Positions 38,431-48,967 are shown, numbered from the stretch's first letter. The stretch: 56,813 nt of DNA from Microcaldota archaeon (GCA_030648615.1 JAUSHJ010000063.1:1-56813), one strand, 5' to 3'. A program made the numbers and translations. The notes: generated by a model not told the origin, from the sequence alone.

Positions 38431-39441
38431 TTAAATTAATCTAACAGTAGCTAAAACTGGCAGGTGATCAGAAGGCATTGCGATTCCGGGTTCTGCTAGA
38501 ATTCCATGCCCAGTAAGTACTTCACAATCTAAAATCTCAAAATGTGGGGTTACAAAAATATAATCCAATACTCTGTTAGGTCCTAGAGTGGGGTAAGTGT
38601 TACATCTTGAAATATCTGCAGCATTTCCTTCTCCAAATAATATGGGGAATGTTCTAATCAATCCAGATTCTCTAATCAATCTCATAGTTTTATCTCTAGT
38701 GTAATTATCGTGATCTCCATTGGTATCTCCTGCAAAATCTGTCCTCTCTGATTCAGGTGGTATGGAATTCAAATCTCCTGCCAATATAAGAGGATTTCTC
38801 TCTGCAGCTATATATCTAAGCACTCTTTGTACTTGCCATTCCTTGACAAAAGTTATTCCATATATGTCTCGTTTTGTAAGATATTTGAAGACGTGATACA
38901 TTATATCACTAACTAAATGCACATCCATAACTGAAATTCTTCGTCCATCTACTTCTACCTCTATCTTAGTGTACCCTTTTGATTCGTTAAGCAATTTCAA
39001 AACCTCGTTAATCGTTTCATATCTTGAAAAATCCTGGCCAAAAGTATACCCTGTTCTTTGTATGATTGGAAATTTTGATAATATTGCAGTGCCAAAATAT
39101 CTTTCAAAAATAGACGGGATATAATTTCCGATTAGTTTTGCAACAAAATTTGATATTATTCTTCTGTGGTGCATGGTGCTTGCCGCCTGTGGCATTCCAG
39201 TAGCTTCTCTCAAATATCTTCTTTGATTTATATTATGGGTTCCAGCCCATCTAAAATCTACTTCCTGTAAACAGGCAAAATCAGGATTAACTGTTTTTAT
39301 GACCAGTGCAATTCTATCAAGGTTTTCAATCAGAACGTCTCTACCTATTCTATCTCTTACGTTTCCACGGGGACCATGTCCAGTATTTAGGTTCCATGTC
39401 AGAACTTTGATTGTTCTAGTTTTAGTCATCAATTTATTCAT
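38431..39441 (-). CDS. endonuclease/exonuclease/phosphatase family protein
   Basis: VLTWNLNTGHG, PDFACLQEVD, LAGDLNSIP, LDYIFV, PSDHLPVLATVRL. Confidence 0.9.
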   Translation of the reverse strand: MNKLMTKTRTIKVLTWNLNTGHGPRGNVRDRIGRDVLIENLDRIALVIKTVNPDFACLQEVDFRWAGTHNINQRRYLREATGMPQAASTMHHRRIISNFVAKLIGNYIPSIFERYFGTAILSKFPIIQRTGYTFGQDFSRYETINEVLKLLNESKGYTKIEVEVDGRRISVMDVHLVSDIMYHVFKYLTKRDIYGITFVKEWQVQRVLRYIAAERNPLILAGDLNSIPPESERTDFAGDTNGDHDNYTRDKTMRLIRESGLIRTFPILFGEGNAADISRCNTYPTLGPNRVLDYIFVTPHFEILDCEVLTGHGILAEPGIAMPSDHLPVLATVRLI

Positions 39442-39480
39442 TAGACTAATACATTATTTATAACTTATTGTCTAGCACTA

Positions 39481-39750
39481 TCAAAATTCTTCTTTAATAA
39501 TATTTTCAATCTCTATTCGTTTCGCAAAATTAAGGTACCACTGCTTATCGTGACCAGAAGGTCGCATTACCAAAAATTCTTGTTTTCTTAATTCATGGGC
39601 TACATCAAGAACAAGACCCCTAAGGTGAGGTGGGAATCCTTTAGGCATATTGTTTTCTGAAACATGTCCTTTACCCCAGCAGCCTAGTTTGTAAAGTTTC
39701 TTTAATAATATCTTTTGTATCTCTCGAAATGCGTTTTCACTAAGTTTCAT
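39481..39750 (-). CDS. small conserved-looking protein, unknown
   Basis: 89-aa ORF, GCWGKGHVSENNMPKGFPPHLRGLV. Confidence 0.6.
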   Translation of the reverse strand: MKLSENAFREIQKILLKKLYKLGCWGKGHVSENNMPKGFPPHLRGLVLDVAHELRKQEFLVMRPSGHDKQWYLNFAKRIEIENIIKEEF

Positions 39751-39861
39751 GGTTTTCGCCTATGGTATAATTATTATACATTAAAAGTATATATTTTAAA
39801 AGAGCACTGTTGATATACTATTATCAGCTTTATAGTTATATACAATCGTAAAGCTTATGAA

Positions 39862-40221
39862 TTGAAAATATGGGTGTATAAATTGGAAAAAACAAAAAGT
39901 ATATTTGTTGAGACATTCGGGGATTCACCAACTATAAAAGTTTTGGATTTCTTGCTGACTTTTAGTGAATTCGACTATTCAAAAACCCAGATTTCAGAGG
40001 AAACCGGGATATCCAGAATTACTATAGAAGATATTTGGAACAAGCTTATAAAAACAGGATTCATAAGAAAGAGTAGGGTTATCGGAAGAGCCGAGATGTA
40101 CATATTAAATAAAAATAATGCAAGAGTTAAAGAGCTACTTGAATTAGATTTTAAGTTAAGCTCAGCAGCTGCGGATGAAGAAATTACAATGGAAAGAAAA
40201 ATCCTTTCAAGGGCTAGATGA
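39862..40221 (+). CDS. winged-helix transcriptional regulator-like protein
   Basis: TIKVLDFLLTFSEFDYSKTQISEETGISRITIEDIWNKLIKTGFI. Confidence 0.75.
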   Translation: MKIWVYKLEKTKSIFVETFGDSPTIKVLDFLLTFSEFDYSKTQISEETGISRITIEDIWNKLIKTGFIRKSRVIGRAEMYILNKNNARVKELLELDFKLSSAAADEEITMERKILSRAR

Positions 40222-40273
40222 TATCAAAATCCTGTGCCTTTTATCGGCACAATCTTTTGATGCTCATATCTCA

Positions 40274-41005
40274 TCAAAACCCTAAGGCATTCCTTAGTTT
40301 TCCCAGAAATCCTTTAGACTCCTTTTTCTTGTTTTGTAATAATTTAGCCTGCTGTCGTGAAGTGGTCTGCTTCGTCTTTTTCTTAGTCTGTACATTACTC
40401 TTAGTTACCTTGATCGGTTTTGCTTTCTGTGAAGTTACCTTAGACAATTCAATCTTTTTTATATCTACTTTCTTCACAGCAACTTTTCTAGTTCCAAGGA
40501 TTTTATCCATATTTCTTAAAATACTGGAAAAGACTTCGCCTCGGTCTGTTTCCTCTAGATTATATACTCTCCCAAATATTTCGTAAGTATTTACATAAGA
40601 TTCGCTGATTGCTGCTATTATAAGTACTCTGCTCACCATCAAATCCGCAAGTGTATCCTGGAATGCTATACTTTTCATTTCCATATTGCCTATTTCATCT
40701 ATTATTAGTACTTCATATTTTGTAGCATTTTTCATGCTTTTTAGTGCGATGCTTTCAAAACTTTTTACGTCCACATTATATTTTCCAACTTTTGCGCCGT
40801 TGCCACCTACCGTAGCAAGCGTTCCAGTTTTTCTACTCTCTATGTCTTGAACATAATATCCTTCTCGTGTTCCATGTTCCAGTTCATCTGGTGAGATGAA
40901 ACCGCCTACTTTCACTCCTCGTCTAAGAAGTTCTTTTGCTAAATCACGTAGTAACGTAGTTTTTTCCGTTTCCGATGTTCCTGTTATAAAAAAGTTGTTT
41001 GGCAT
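40274..41005 (-). CDS. THEP1-type nucleoside-triphosphatase-like protein with atypical P-loop
   Basis: GTSETEKTTLLRDLAKELLRRGVKVGGFISPDE; VLIIDEIGNMEMKS. Confidence 0.82.
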   Translation of the reverse strand: MPNNFFITGTSETEKTTLLRDLAKELLRRGVKVGGFISPDELEHGTREGYYVQDIESRKTGTLATVGGNGAKVGKYNVDVKSFESIALKSMKNATKYEVLIIDEIGNMEMKSIAFQDTLADLMVSRVLIIAAISESYVNTYEIFGRVYNLEETDRGEVFSSILRNMDKILGTRKVAVKKVDIKKIELSKVTSQKAKPIKVTKSNVQTKKKTKQTTSRQQAKLLQNKKKESKGFLGKLRNALGF

Positions 41006-41056
41006 ATCTCTACTAGGGAAACAAGCATTAAAAACGTGTGCTGACTTCTTTATTAC

Positions 41057-41935
41057 ATGTTCTCAATCACATTCCTCGGTACAGCTGGCAGTATGCCTAC
41101 TCCAGAGAGAAACGTTCCAGCAGTTGCAATAAAATACGAAGGCAAGATATTCCTTTTTGATTGTGGAGAAGGCACACAACGTCAGATGATGAAATATAAG
41201 GTAGGTTATGGTAGTTTAGACGCAGTATTTCTTTCACATCTGCATTTAGATCATTTCCTAGGCGTATATGGTTTAATAGAGACGTTGCATTTAACATCCC
41301 CCAATCCAAAACCTGTTTTATTCTTTGCACCAAAACAATTTGAACAACTTCTCATAAACAAATATCCTTTCGTCAGAATAGAAGAAACTAAGAAAGGTGA
41401 ATTATTCAGAGCTAAAGGTTTCTCAATATCTGCATTTCCAGTGAAGCATAGTCAGAATTCCTATGGTTTTGTATTTGAGGAAGAGGAAAAAATTAAGTTC
41501 GATGAAAAGAAAGCTAAATCACTCGGATTAAAAGGAAAGATGTTTTCCGAGATACAAACTAAAGGTTCACTGACTATTAATGGTAAGAAAATTAAGTTAG
41601 AAGATATAACCTGGATAAAACCAGGAAGAAAGGTAGTCTATACTGGTGATACTGCTCCAATTAGTGAAACAGTAAAAGCAGCGAAAGACGCAGATTTACT
41701 AATTCACGAGGCAACTTTCTCAGAAGAAAAGAAAGAGGAAGCAAAGGAACGTTTTCACTCTACAGCAATGCAGGCAGCAGAAATAGCGAAAAAAGCAAAT
41801 GTAAAAAAACTGATACTTACTCATATAAGTTCGAGATACTCTAGTCAGGAAGAATTGAAAAAGTTACTCGAAGAAGCGAGGAGCATATTTCCTAATTGCG
41901 AAATAGCGTTTGATGGGCAACAGATAAGTTTATAA
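41057..41935 (+). CDS. rnz: ribonuclease Z
   Basis: FLGTAGSMPTPERN, LFDCGEGTQRQMM, FLSHLHLDHFLG, YTGDTAP, HSTAMQAAEIAKKA. Confidence 0.96.
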   Translation: MFSITFLGTAGSMPTPERNVPAVAIKYEGKIFLFDCGEGTQRQMMKYKVGYGSLDAVFLSHLHLDHFLGVYGLIETLHLTSPNPKPVLFFAPKQFEQLLINKYPFVRIEETKKGELFRAKGFSISAFPVKHSQNSYGFVFEEEEKIKFDEKKAKSLGLKGKMFSEIQTKGSLTINGKKIKLEDITWIKPGRKVVYTGDTAPISETVKAAKDADLLIHEATFSEEKKEEAKERFHSTAMQAAEIAKKANVKKLILTHISSRYSSQEELKKLLEEARSIFPNCEIAFDGQQISL

Positions 41936-42104
41936 AGAAAATAACTTTTAGCCACTAGACACCACCCACAAGCAACACTAAAAAACACCCTAGTACAATT
42001 ATCGTAAGTTCGTTTTTCAACGTACTACGCTTTTAAGCGTATGGAGCACACGTCCATTGTCCTTAGTAATTGACGTTATTATAAACTGGAGTTTATAGCT
42101 CTAC

Positions 42105-42260
42105 CAAACCTTTATAAAGATTATGTTTGACATCTCTTCTAGTTTCGATAGAGAGTCTTATCTCTATCAAACCACCGAAAATACTTCGGAAATATTGGGC
42201 CTGCTATCCTGGACGCATGGTAGCGAACGCACTGTCGGTAACTATTATATATAAGGGCCC
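42105..42260 (+). promoter_or_regulatory. promoter/structured leader region of the S-layer gene
   Basis: TATA-like TTTATAAAG near 42110 and TATATATAA near 42246-42254; hairpin GATAGAGA-GTCTTA-TCTCTATC between them. Confidence 0.6.
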
Positions 42261-42291
42261 TAAAGACAGTGTAAAAAAATGAGGTGTAAAT

Positions 42292-45171
42292 ATGAAAGTA
42301 AATTTAAAGAAACTAGGGGCAATTGTTGCAGGCGCAACGATATTGGCAAGCTCAGTTGCTTATGCCGGATTAATGTTCGGAAGCACAGAGTTAGTTAATG
42401 CCAACGGCGCACCTGTAGCTAAAGTAGTTGTAGGTGAAAGTGCAGCAGCATCAGATGGTGTTGCAGCAGCAAACATTGCAGCCAAACTTGCAAGTGAAGC
42501 ATTTAAGACGAGTACATTAACAGCACAAGTAGCTGGTCTTGACTCAGTATCATGCGCACTTGGATCTGCAAGCGGCGGTGCAACTTGCGCAGTAAGCGAC
42601 AAGCAGGTTAAGCTTGAAGTTACTGTACCAGGAGCAACTGATACTTCAGTATACCAATTTGAATCACTCATTGGTGAAACTGTAGATAGAACTACTTTGG
42701 ATAGAACAAAGCAAGCTACCACAGGTACCTCGAGCGATTATCATATAGCAACCGCAGAATCAAGCCCTGATTCAAACCCATTCGCAAACGGTGATGGTGG
42801 AAATATCGGGAGATCTGCTCTGTCAGTATATAAAATAGATGGTGGAATCTATTCCGCATTCAAGGACGTTACGATCTTGGATAAGGATTCAGGTAAAACC
42901 TTTAAGGAAGAACAGAAAGTCTTTGTAAAGGCAGAAACCTCTTACAAATCTCAAGACAGTGCTGTTGATGCTAGAGTAAGAGAACTAGTTTACCAAATTA
43001 AATTCACACAGGATTCCTATGGTATGCCTGTTTGTGATACTTCGGTAAACGCTAGCTGGGCAAACTGTGCACAGACTGATACACACAACCTTGGAACTCA
43101 CAAAATTAAGATCCGATTCCTCGGTGATGATTGGGTAATTACAAAATTAGACCAGTCAGGTGCATCTACTGTGATTAACGAAACACATGTTCAAAACGGT
43201 GGTACAGTTGAATTATCCAAAGAATCTGTAGGTGGAATTATCAACGTAGGTGATTCACTTGATGCAGGCAATGGTTACAAAATAACCTTGGACGACATTA
43301 AATCTGGTACCTCTTCAGCTGAACAAAGCGCAATAGTTAGCTTGGTTGATGCAAATGGTCAAGTAGTTAAACAAACAACTATTTCACCAGGTTCAACTCA
43401 AACATTGACAACAACTGCAGGCGGTGCTCAAATACTAGTAAGAGTATTTAAGACTGCTCCAGGTTACACCTTCGGTGCAAAATGGGCAGACATGTCAGTA
43501 TTGAGCAATCAGATCACTTTGAAGGATGCTGATTCAACAGTTGAAGTGAACGGAGACAGGTCGTCAAACGATCCATGGTCTGTTGCACTCGGTTGGAGAA
43601 ACAGGGATACTGGTCAGGATAATACTACAGATCACCTAAGAACCATTGTTCTTTACCGTGATACAGATTCTGATTGGTTAACTGCAGGAAACGGTATCAA
43701 GATGTTGGAGAATCCAATTGGTTATACCTTATTGTATAAAGGTCTTAATTTAGACAAGACTAGCAGCGATGATTATGATACGCTACGATACTCTGAAGGT
43801 GATGGAACATTCAGTTTCAAACCAGACGGATCAACTACATCAGTTACTGTCAACTCAGTTAGTTATGTTGATATAACAAGTACGGTTCCTAACGCATTCA
43901 GCGGTGGTTCTGGTACTGGCAGCAAATTGAAAGTCGTGTTTGGTAACATGTCTCAGTTGATGTCAAGTCCATTGAATACCTCTGGAATTAGCGGCGGTGG
44001 TTTCCCAAGTAACGGTGTACTTCACGGTACAATTATGTTACAACTTACCTCAGGTAACTGGGTATGGGTAGCCAACAGTACTGCAGCAGCTGTGAATCCA
44101 GTTCCGGATGCAATACACGAAACAAGAGGTGTAACCAACGTAACTTATAGCTCAGCCGGTTCTTCTGGAACAGCAAGTAACTCCAATCTTGGTGGTACTT
44201 TGTTCTTCAGTTTTGCAGGCAACGGATCTTTGTCTAACAGGGGTTCAGCTATATATGCAGCCAACCAAATTATCATAGGTGGAGCTAACTTTACAGTTCC
44301 ATTTACGAACGCAGTTGATGAAAACATCTCCTACGTATTTGGGGTATCTGAAGACGCTGGTGAAGGAACATCTACGAACAAGCCAGAAGCATTTGCTATC
44401 TTGTATGATATCAATGCAAAAAGCTTGAACAAGGATTTCACCTTAACTGCCAATGCAGCCTCGCCAACTTATTCAAAAGATAAGATAACGTGGGCATCTG
44501 CACAGAACGTATCTGGTGCATCAACTGGTAGTTCAGTTTCTGACGATATATATGGCGTTGGTCCACCAACTACACAGCAAGTGAACTTCGTAACAGAAAG
44601 AGGCTCCATTATAACAGACAGAGGAGACTCAAGTTTCACTGTGAAGATGGCAAGAAAACCAGCACACGCAGTATTCGTGTTACAACCAACGGTAGCAGCA
44701 GCAACAACTCCAGGCGCACAAGTATTCACTGGTACAGAAGGTGATGTATTTGACGCAGGAAAGGGCGTGAAAGTCAAAGTGGTTTCATTAACACAAACCG
44801 TTGGCTCATGTTCTGTTGGAACTGGTGCAGCACCTGCTTGTACAAGCGACACAGCCGGTGTAAGCGCAGTTATTATGCCTGACAATAAAGCAAGCGTAGT
44901 AGCTGGCGTACCATATGGTTACGATAACTTCGGTCCACTTGTAGTCTTAGATAAGGATGCAGTTGGAACTGATGTACTCGTTACTGTCGGTGGTCCTGTA
45001 GTAAACTCGGTTACCAAGGATGTCTTAGCTGGTTCAACTGTTGATTTCAACACTGACAAGAAGGTAGTCAAAGAAGTTGTAGCTGGTAAGAAAATAGTAG
45101 TTGCCGGTTTAAACGCTGATGACACCTTAGAAGCAGCAAAGGACTTCATTAGCCAGTTGAAGAGCCAATAA
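42292..45171 (+). CDS. S-layer protein
   Basis: Signal peptide; GLMFGSTELVNANGAPVAKVVVGESAAASDGVAAANIAAKLAS; GAGGTG ribosome-binding site. Confidence 0.88.
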   Translation: MKVNLKKLGAIVAGATILASSVAYAGLMFGSTELVNANGAPVAKVVVGESAAASDGVAAANIAAKLASEAFKTSTLTAQVAGLDSVSCALGSASGGATCAVSDKQVKLEVTVPGATDTSVYQFESLIGETVDRTTLDRTKQATTGTSSDYHIATAESSPDSNPFANGDGGNIGRSALSVYKIDGGIYSAFKDVTILDKDSGKTFKEEQKVFVKAETSYKSQDSAVDARVRELVYQIKFTQDSYGMPVCDTSVNASWANCAQTDTHNLGTHKIKIRFLGDDWVITKLDQSGASTVINETHVQNGGTVELSKESVGGIINVGDSLDAGNGYKITLDDIKSGTSSAEQSAIVSLVDANGQVVKQTTISPGSTQTLTTTAGGAQILVRVFKTAPGYTFGAKWADMSVLSNQITLKDADSTVEVNGDRSSNDPWSVALGWRNRDTGQDNTTDHLRTIVLYRDTDSDWLTAGNGIKMLENPIGYTLLYKGLNLDKTSSDDYDTLRYSEGDGTFSFKPDGSTTSVTVNSVSYVDITSTVPNAFSGGSGTGSKLKVVFGNMSQLMSSPLNTSGISGGGFPSNGVLHGTIMLQLTSGNWVWVANSTAAAVNPVPDAIHETRGVTNVTYSSAGSSGTASNSNLGGTLFFSFAGNGSLSNRGSAIYAANQIIIGGANFTVPFTNAVDENISYVFGVSEDAGEGTSTNKPEAFAILYDINAKSLNKDFTLTANAASPTYSKDKITWASAQNVSGASTGSSVSDDIYGVGPPTTQQVNFVTERGSIITDRGDSSFTVKMARKPAHAVFVLQPTVAAATTPGAQVFTGTEGDVFDAGKGVKVKVVSLTQTVGSCSVGTGAAPACTSDTAGVSAVIMPDNKASVVAGVPYGYDNFGPLVVLDKDAVGTDVLVTVGGPVVNSVTKDVLAGSTVDFNTDKKVVKEVVAGKKIVVAGLNADDTLEAAKDFISQLKSQ

Positions 45172-45172
45172 T

Positions 45173-45203
45173 AAAAGGGATTAGTTTCCCTTTTTTTCTT
45201 TTT
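45173..45203 (+). terminator. hairpin plus poly-T terminator after S-layer gene
   Basis: AAAAGGGA / TCCCTTTT followed by T-rich run. Confidence 0.75.
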
Positions 45204-45403
45204 TCTTTTTATTTTTCTCTTTTTCTAAATTACTTTTCTAAATATCTATATATTCCTTAGTTTTCCGAATTCAGATAATTTATTTTTCCAATCATCATTG
45301 CTTCTAAAATTAAGATTATGTCTAGTTCTGTCTTTTAGCAAGTGCTCCAGCTTCTAGCAGTATCTTTATATTCCACGGCTTCCAATGTCTAACTAGGTAT
45401 TTT

Positions 45404-46129
45404 ATGCCATCATGCATGCGTTGCGGTCAGGAAGGTCATACAGAATACGGAAGTGATGGTCAGTCTTACTGCTCTAGCTGCCAATTTTATGGTATGAACA
45501 AACCCTGCTGGAAATGCAGAATGTATCTACCGGCTAGTGAACTTCAAACTTTTCGCGGTCAATTTACTTGTCCATACTGTATCATGGATCTCAGGGATGC
45601 AGAACGAAAAGAGAACGAAGCAATCGAAGGGAAATCAGAAAAAAAGAATGCTTACGAAAGTAATTTGCCACAGAGCGAAAAATGTGAACGCTGCGGTAGG
45701 ACGTTGACCATGGTCTATTTTTACAATGGAAAAATTCTTTGTGAGAACTGTGTTAATGATGAAAAACGTTCCTGGAAAGATGTTGGTGGGGAACGACCAC
45801 CCATGGCAATGTTTAGAGTAAAGGAAGAAAAAACCAGGAAAAGTGGATTGCAGGCTTTACTGGAATCTATTATTCAGTATATTCTCGAACTTTTAAAGAT
45901 AAGGTCAGCTAAGAAAATTCTGCCAGATAGAATGACTAAAGAAGAAAAGAGTGCAATAATTCCTGGAACAAAAGCTCCAGCAACAAAATCTTCATTATTT
46001 GAATCTCAGGGTTTAATAGAGAAACCTGCTACCAATCCCAAGGAACTTGCAGATTTCAAGGATGTGAAAGAATCCAAATCAAAAAAGAAGAAAAAACAGG
46101 ACGCTGATGAAGACGAAGGGTATTCGTAA
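45404..46129 (+). CDS. multi-zinc-ribbon protein
   Basis: CMRCGQEG...CSSC, CWKC...CPYC, CERCG...CENC. Confidence 0.7.
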   Translation: MPSCMRCGQEGHTEYGSDGQSYCSSCQFYGMNKPCWKCRMYLPASELQTFRGQFTCPYCIMDLRDAERKENEAIEGKSEKKNAYESNLPQSEKCERCGRTLTMVYFYNGKILCENCVNDEKRSWKDVGGERPPMAMFRVKEEKTRKSGLQALLESIIQYILELLKIRSAKKILPDRMTKEEKSAIIPGTKAPATKSSLFESQGLIEKPATNPKELADFKDVKESKSKKKKKQDADEDEGYS

Positions 46130-46154
46130 TTAAAAAATAAAAAAAAGAATGGGT

Positions 46155-47321
46155 CTAAATTGCCCAAAGTGTATCCTTATAACCGTTGTTTAGTATTTTA
46201 ACTATTTCAAATGCAAGCGGTTCAGAAGTCGATGGTTGCGCTAGTACCTCTTCAAGACGTTTTCTATTTCCATCACTCGTAAACGTGTATACTAAACCAT
46301 AACGGTTTTCTGCAAATCCTTTTCCCATTTCAACTGATCCTTTGAGCAATGCAATTCTTGCATCGAACGTTCCTTCTGGATCGAGTTTAGACAGGTGTTG
46401 CACTGCTTCGATGATGCTACTCATGAAAATTCTACCCATTTCTTTCTTCCACAAATTCGGTTTGGCAGCCAGTCGTTCTGCAGTACGTACGAATTCAGGT
46501 TTTACATCAGGGCGAAGAACATACTCTCCATTTGTATAATTCACCAGTGCCTGAAAGGTGATCGGTTGATCGTTCTGCATTGTTGCAATCAATTCAAGAG
46601 TTCTATCTATTCTTACATCCATCAGCAAATTTGGATTATTTATTAACGCCCTAAGTTGCTTGTAAGGTATTATCATATCTATACAATGACTCGATTCACT
46701 ATGTTCTGGTGCTAACTTATCAAATCTTGTTGCAATCTGGAAAACTATATCGAAGAATTCATCTGAAAGCACAGTTTGTTTAGCTACGAATTCAACCAAA
46801 TTTCTTTGCAGATCCAATCCATATTCATACGATTCTATACTATCAGCTGTACTTGCTTGTTTTCTTATTCCTAATACTGGTGTTTCCAGAAATCCATTCA
46901 TGAATTCTGCTTCAGTTCCAGTTAGCTTACTTGTATCTACTGCTGGTGCATTTAACAGTGATGCGATGACGCTATCAAATACTTGTTTTCTCACGTTAAC
47001 TACAGGAGGCGTCTCAGTAAAACTATCACTTTTGATTCTGCGTATTCGTGCATTATATAATTCTAAAATTCCTCTGATCTTTTGGTTGCTAGCTATTTCT
47101 AACAACAAGTTATCCCTATCCCCTAATCCAAATATAGTTTGTACACCAACCACTATCTTCTTTAATCTCTGTATGGCTTTTGGATTTTTTGCTCTGACAG
47201 CTGTTGCTAATTCTGAAATATCTGTTTGAATACCTGCACGTACTTCAGCGTGAGGTTCTTTTGATGCGATTCTTTTTGTATTATGATCGTTACCTGTTCC
47301 AATAATTACTCTACCTCTCAT
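46155..47321 (-). CDS. uncharacterised protein
   Basis: 388-aa uninterrupted ORF. Confidence 0.65.
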   Translation of the reverse strand: MRGRVIIGTGNDHNTKRIASKEPHAEVRAGIQTDISELATAVRAKNPKAIQRLKKIVVGVQTIFGLGDRDNLLLEIASNQKIRGILELYNARIRRIKSDSFTETPPVVNVRKQVFDSVIASLLNAPAVDTSKLTGTEAEFMNGFLETPVLGIRKQASTADSIESYEYGLDLQRNLVEFVAKQTVLSDEFFDIVFQIATRFDKLAPEHSESSHCIDMIIPYKQLRALINNPNLLMDVRIDRTLELIATMQNDQPITFQALVNYTNGEYVLRPDVKPEFVRTAERLAAKPNLWKKEMGRIFMSSIIEAVQHLSKLDPEGTFDARIALLKGSVEMGKGFAENRYGLVYTFTSDGNRKRLEEVLAQPSTSEPLAFEIVKILNNGYKDTLWAI

Positions 47322-47366
47322 TCTATCACCTAAGTATTAATATGACAAAGCATTTTTAAATACCTA

Positions 47367-47885
47367 TTACCACGGTACATTCTTCAGTCCAATCCTATTT
47401 GCAAAAATATTAGTTAGCGGATGAATTATTATAGTCATTAGAACTATTATCACAATATTTTCAATAGTATACGCGTTATTAACAATTACAAACGGATAAG
47501 CAAAAATCATTGCTAAAACTATGAACATAACCGTATCAAGGAAAAACTGTCTTCCAGATTCTATTCCCATTCTTCTTTTTATGAAACTTCCAAATGCATC
47601 TCCAATCATAGTTCCGAGTGCCAATGCAAACGAAGCAATGAATTGCATTTCTATGGAAGAAAAATAGCTTATAGGATAGGCAATCGCAAGTATGCCCCCG
47701 GTTACCGTACCGCCTAATATCCCACTTAAAAATCCACGCATAGTTTTTCCATTTCCGAAAATTCTTCTTCCATCTGAAAATTTCTTTTCAAGATCAAGTG
47801 GCATCCCGCCCCCAAGTACTACTGGAATGGAATTTGCGATATACGCAGGAAGTATAAAAATAATTATTTCTAGAAAATTAGCCAT
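47367..47885 (-). CDS. carS: CDP-archaeol synthase
   Basis: YIANSIPVVLGGGMPLD, RIFGNGKTMRGFLSG, GTMIGDAFGSFIKRRMGIESG. Confidence 0.92.
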   Translation of the reverse strand: MANFLEIIIFILPAYIANSIPVVLGGGMPLDLEKKFSDGRRIFGNGKTMRGFLSGILGGTVTGGILAIAYPISYFSSIEMQFIASFALALGTMIGDAFGSFIKRRMGIESGRQFFLDTVMFIVLAMIFAYPFVIVNNAYTIENIVIIVLMTIIIHPLTNIFANRIGLKNVPW

Positions 47886-47937
47886 ATGGTAGATTTTCTA
47901 ACAAACATTTAAATTCTGTTACGTTGAACTCTTATTT

Positions 47938-48939
47938 ATGAAAATTAAAACCCCAGAGCCAAAATTGACGGTTGCTGAGAGACCGAGAGCGGTATCTGAA
48001 GGATTTGTCGAGAGGACAAATCGACCTGCTTCGAACAATATGTTATTATATTCAACTATACTTGTTGGTATTGTAATTTTTGTAGCACTCATCGGATTGG
48101 TAATTCTTTTATCGGGTTCATTTTCCACTGGTTTTGCTAACACGTGTGTTGCAGTTGTTACCATTGATCAGCCAATAACTGTAGAATCATCTGATCCATC
48201 ATTATTTTCTGGAGGTAGTCCAGGTTCTGAAGAAATAGCAAAAAGTATTTCTGATTTGAACAAACGTGATGATGTCGGTGCAGTATTATTTGTAATGAAT
48301 TCTCCAGGTGGAAGTGTAGTTGCGACTAGAGAAATTTATGACTCAGTAAAGGAACTTAAAAAACCAAAAGTTGCTTATTTTAGAGAAGTTTCTGCATCGG
48401 GTTCTTACTATGTTTCTACGGCAACAGATTACATAATTTCTGATCCAGATGCCATAACTGGCAGTATAGGGGTTATTGCCACATTCACAGATATGTCAGG
48501 TCTTTTGGGAAAAGTAGGCATAAATGCTACTTCTGTTCAATCTGGCATACATAAAGATATCGGTTCTTCCAATCGTCCTATGACTGAGAATGAAACTAAA
48601 ATATTACAAGTTCTTATTTCAGAAGTGTTTGAGGAATTCAAAGGTGTAGTAGTAACTAATCGAGGTAGCAAACTTAATATGGAAAAGTTTAACGAGATTC
48701 TTGATGGGAGAATTGTTAGCGGCAGACAAGCTAAAGTAATCGGTCTTGTGGATGCTCTAGGCACGAAAAAAGATGCACTCAAGAAAGCTGCTGAATTAGG
48801 TGAAATTGCAACCGAAGATGGATTACCAAGAACTTGCGATATTGAGTTAGGTGGTCCACAGAACAATGGTCTATTCGGCCTTGACGGCATATTCGGAAAA
48901 CTTTCACTTTCAAAGAAATTTCAGTTGAGTTATCAATAA
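47938..48939 (+). CDS. sppA: signal peptide peptidase SppA (S49)
   Basis: VLFVMNSPGGSVVATREIYDSVKEL, REVSASGSYYVSTATDYIISDPDAITGSIGV. Confidence 0.95.
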   Translation: MKIKTPEPKLTVAERPRAVSEGFVERTNRPASNNMLLYSTILVGIVIFVALIGLVILLSGSFSTGFANTCVAVVTIDQPITVESSDPSLFSGGSPGSEEIAKSISDLNKRDDVGAVLFVMNSPGGSVVATREIYDSVKELKKPKVAYFREVSASGSYYVSTATDYIISDPDAITGSIGVIATFTDMSGLLGKVGINATSVQSGIHKDIGSSNRPMTENETKILQVLISEVFEEFKGVVVTNRGSKLNMEKFNEILDGRIVSGRQAKVIGLVDALGTKKDALKKAAELGEIATEDGLPRTCDIELGGPQNNGLFGLDGIFGKLSLSKKFQLSYQ

Positions 48940-48967
48940 TTTTGGGATTCAATAATTTGGGATTTGA

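Noticed and set aside
40228-40262. Hairpin TGTGCC...GGCACA between convergent genes
   Set aside because: Likely an ordinary bidirectional transcription end structure; not distinctive.
42360-45149. Several long antisense ORFs opposite the S-layer gene
   Set aside because: Typical shadow ORFs caused by the codon bias of a large highly expressed gene; no start/RBS or domain evidence.
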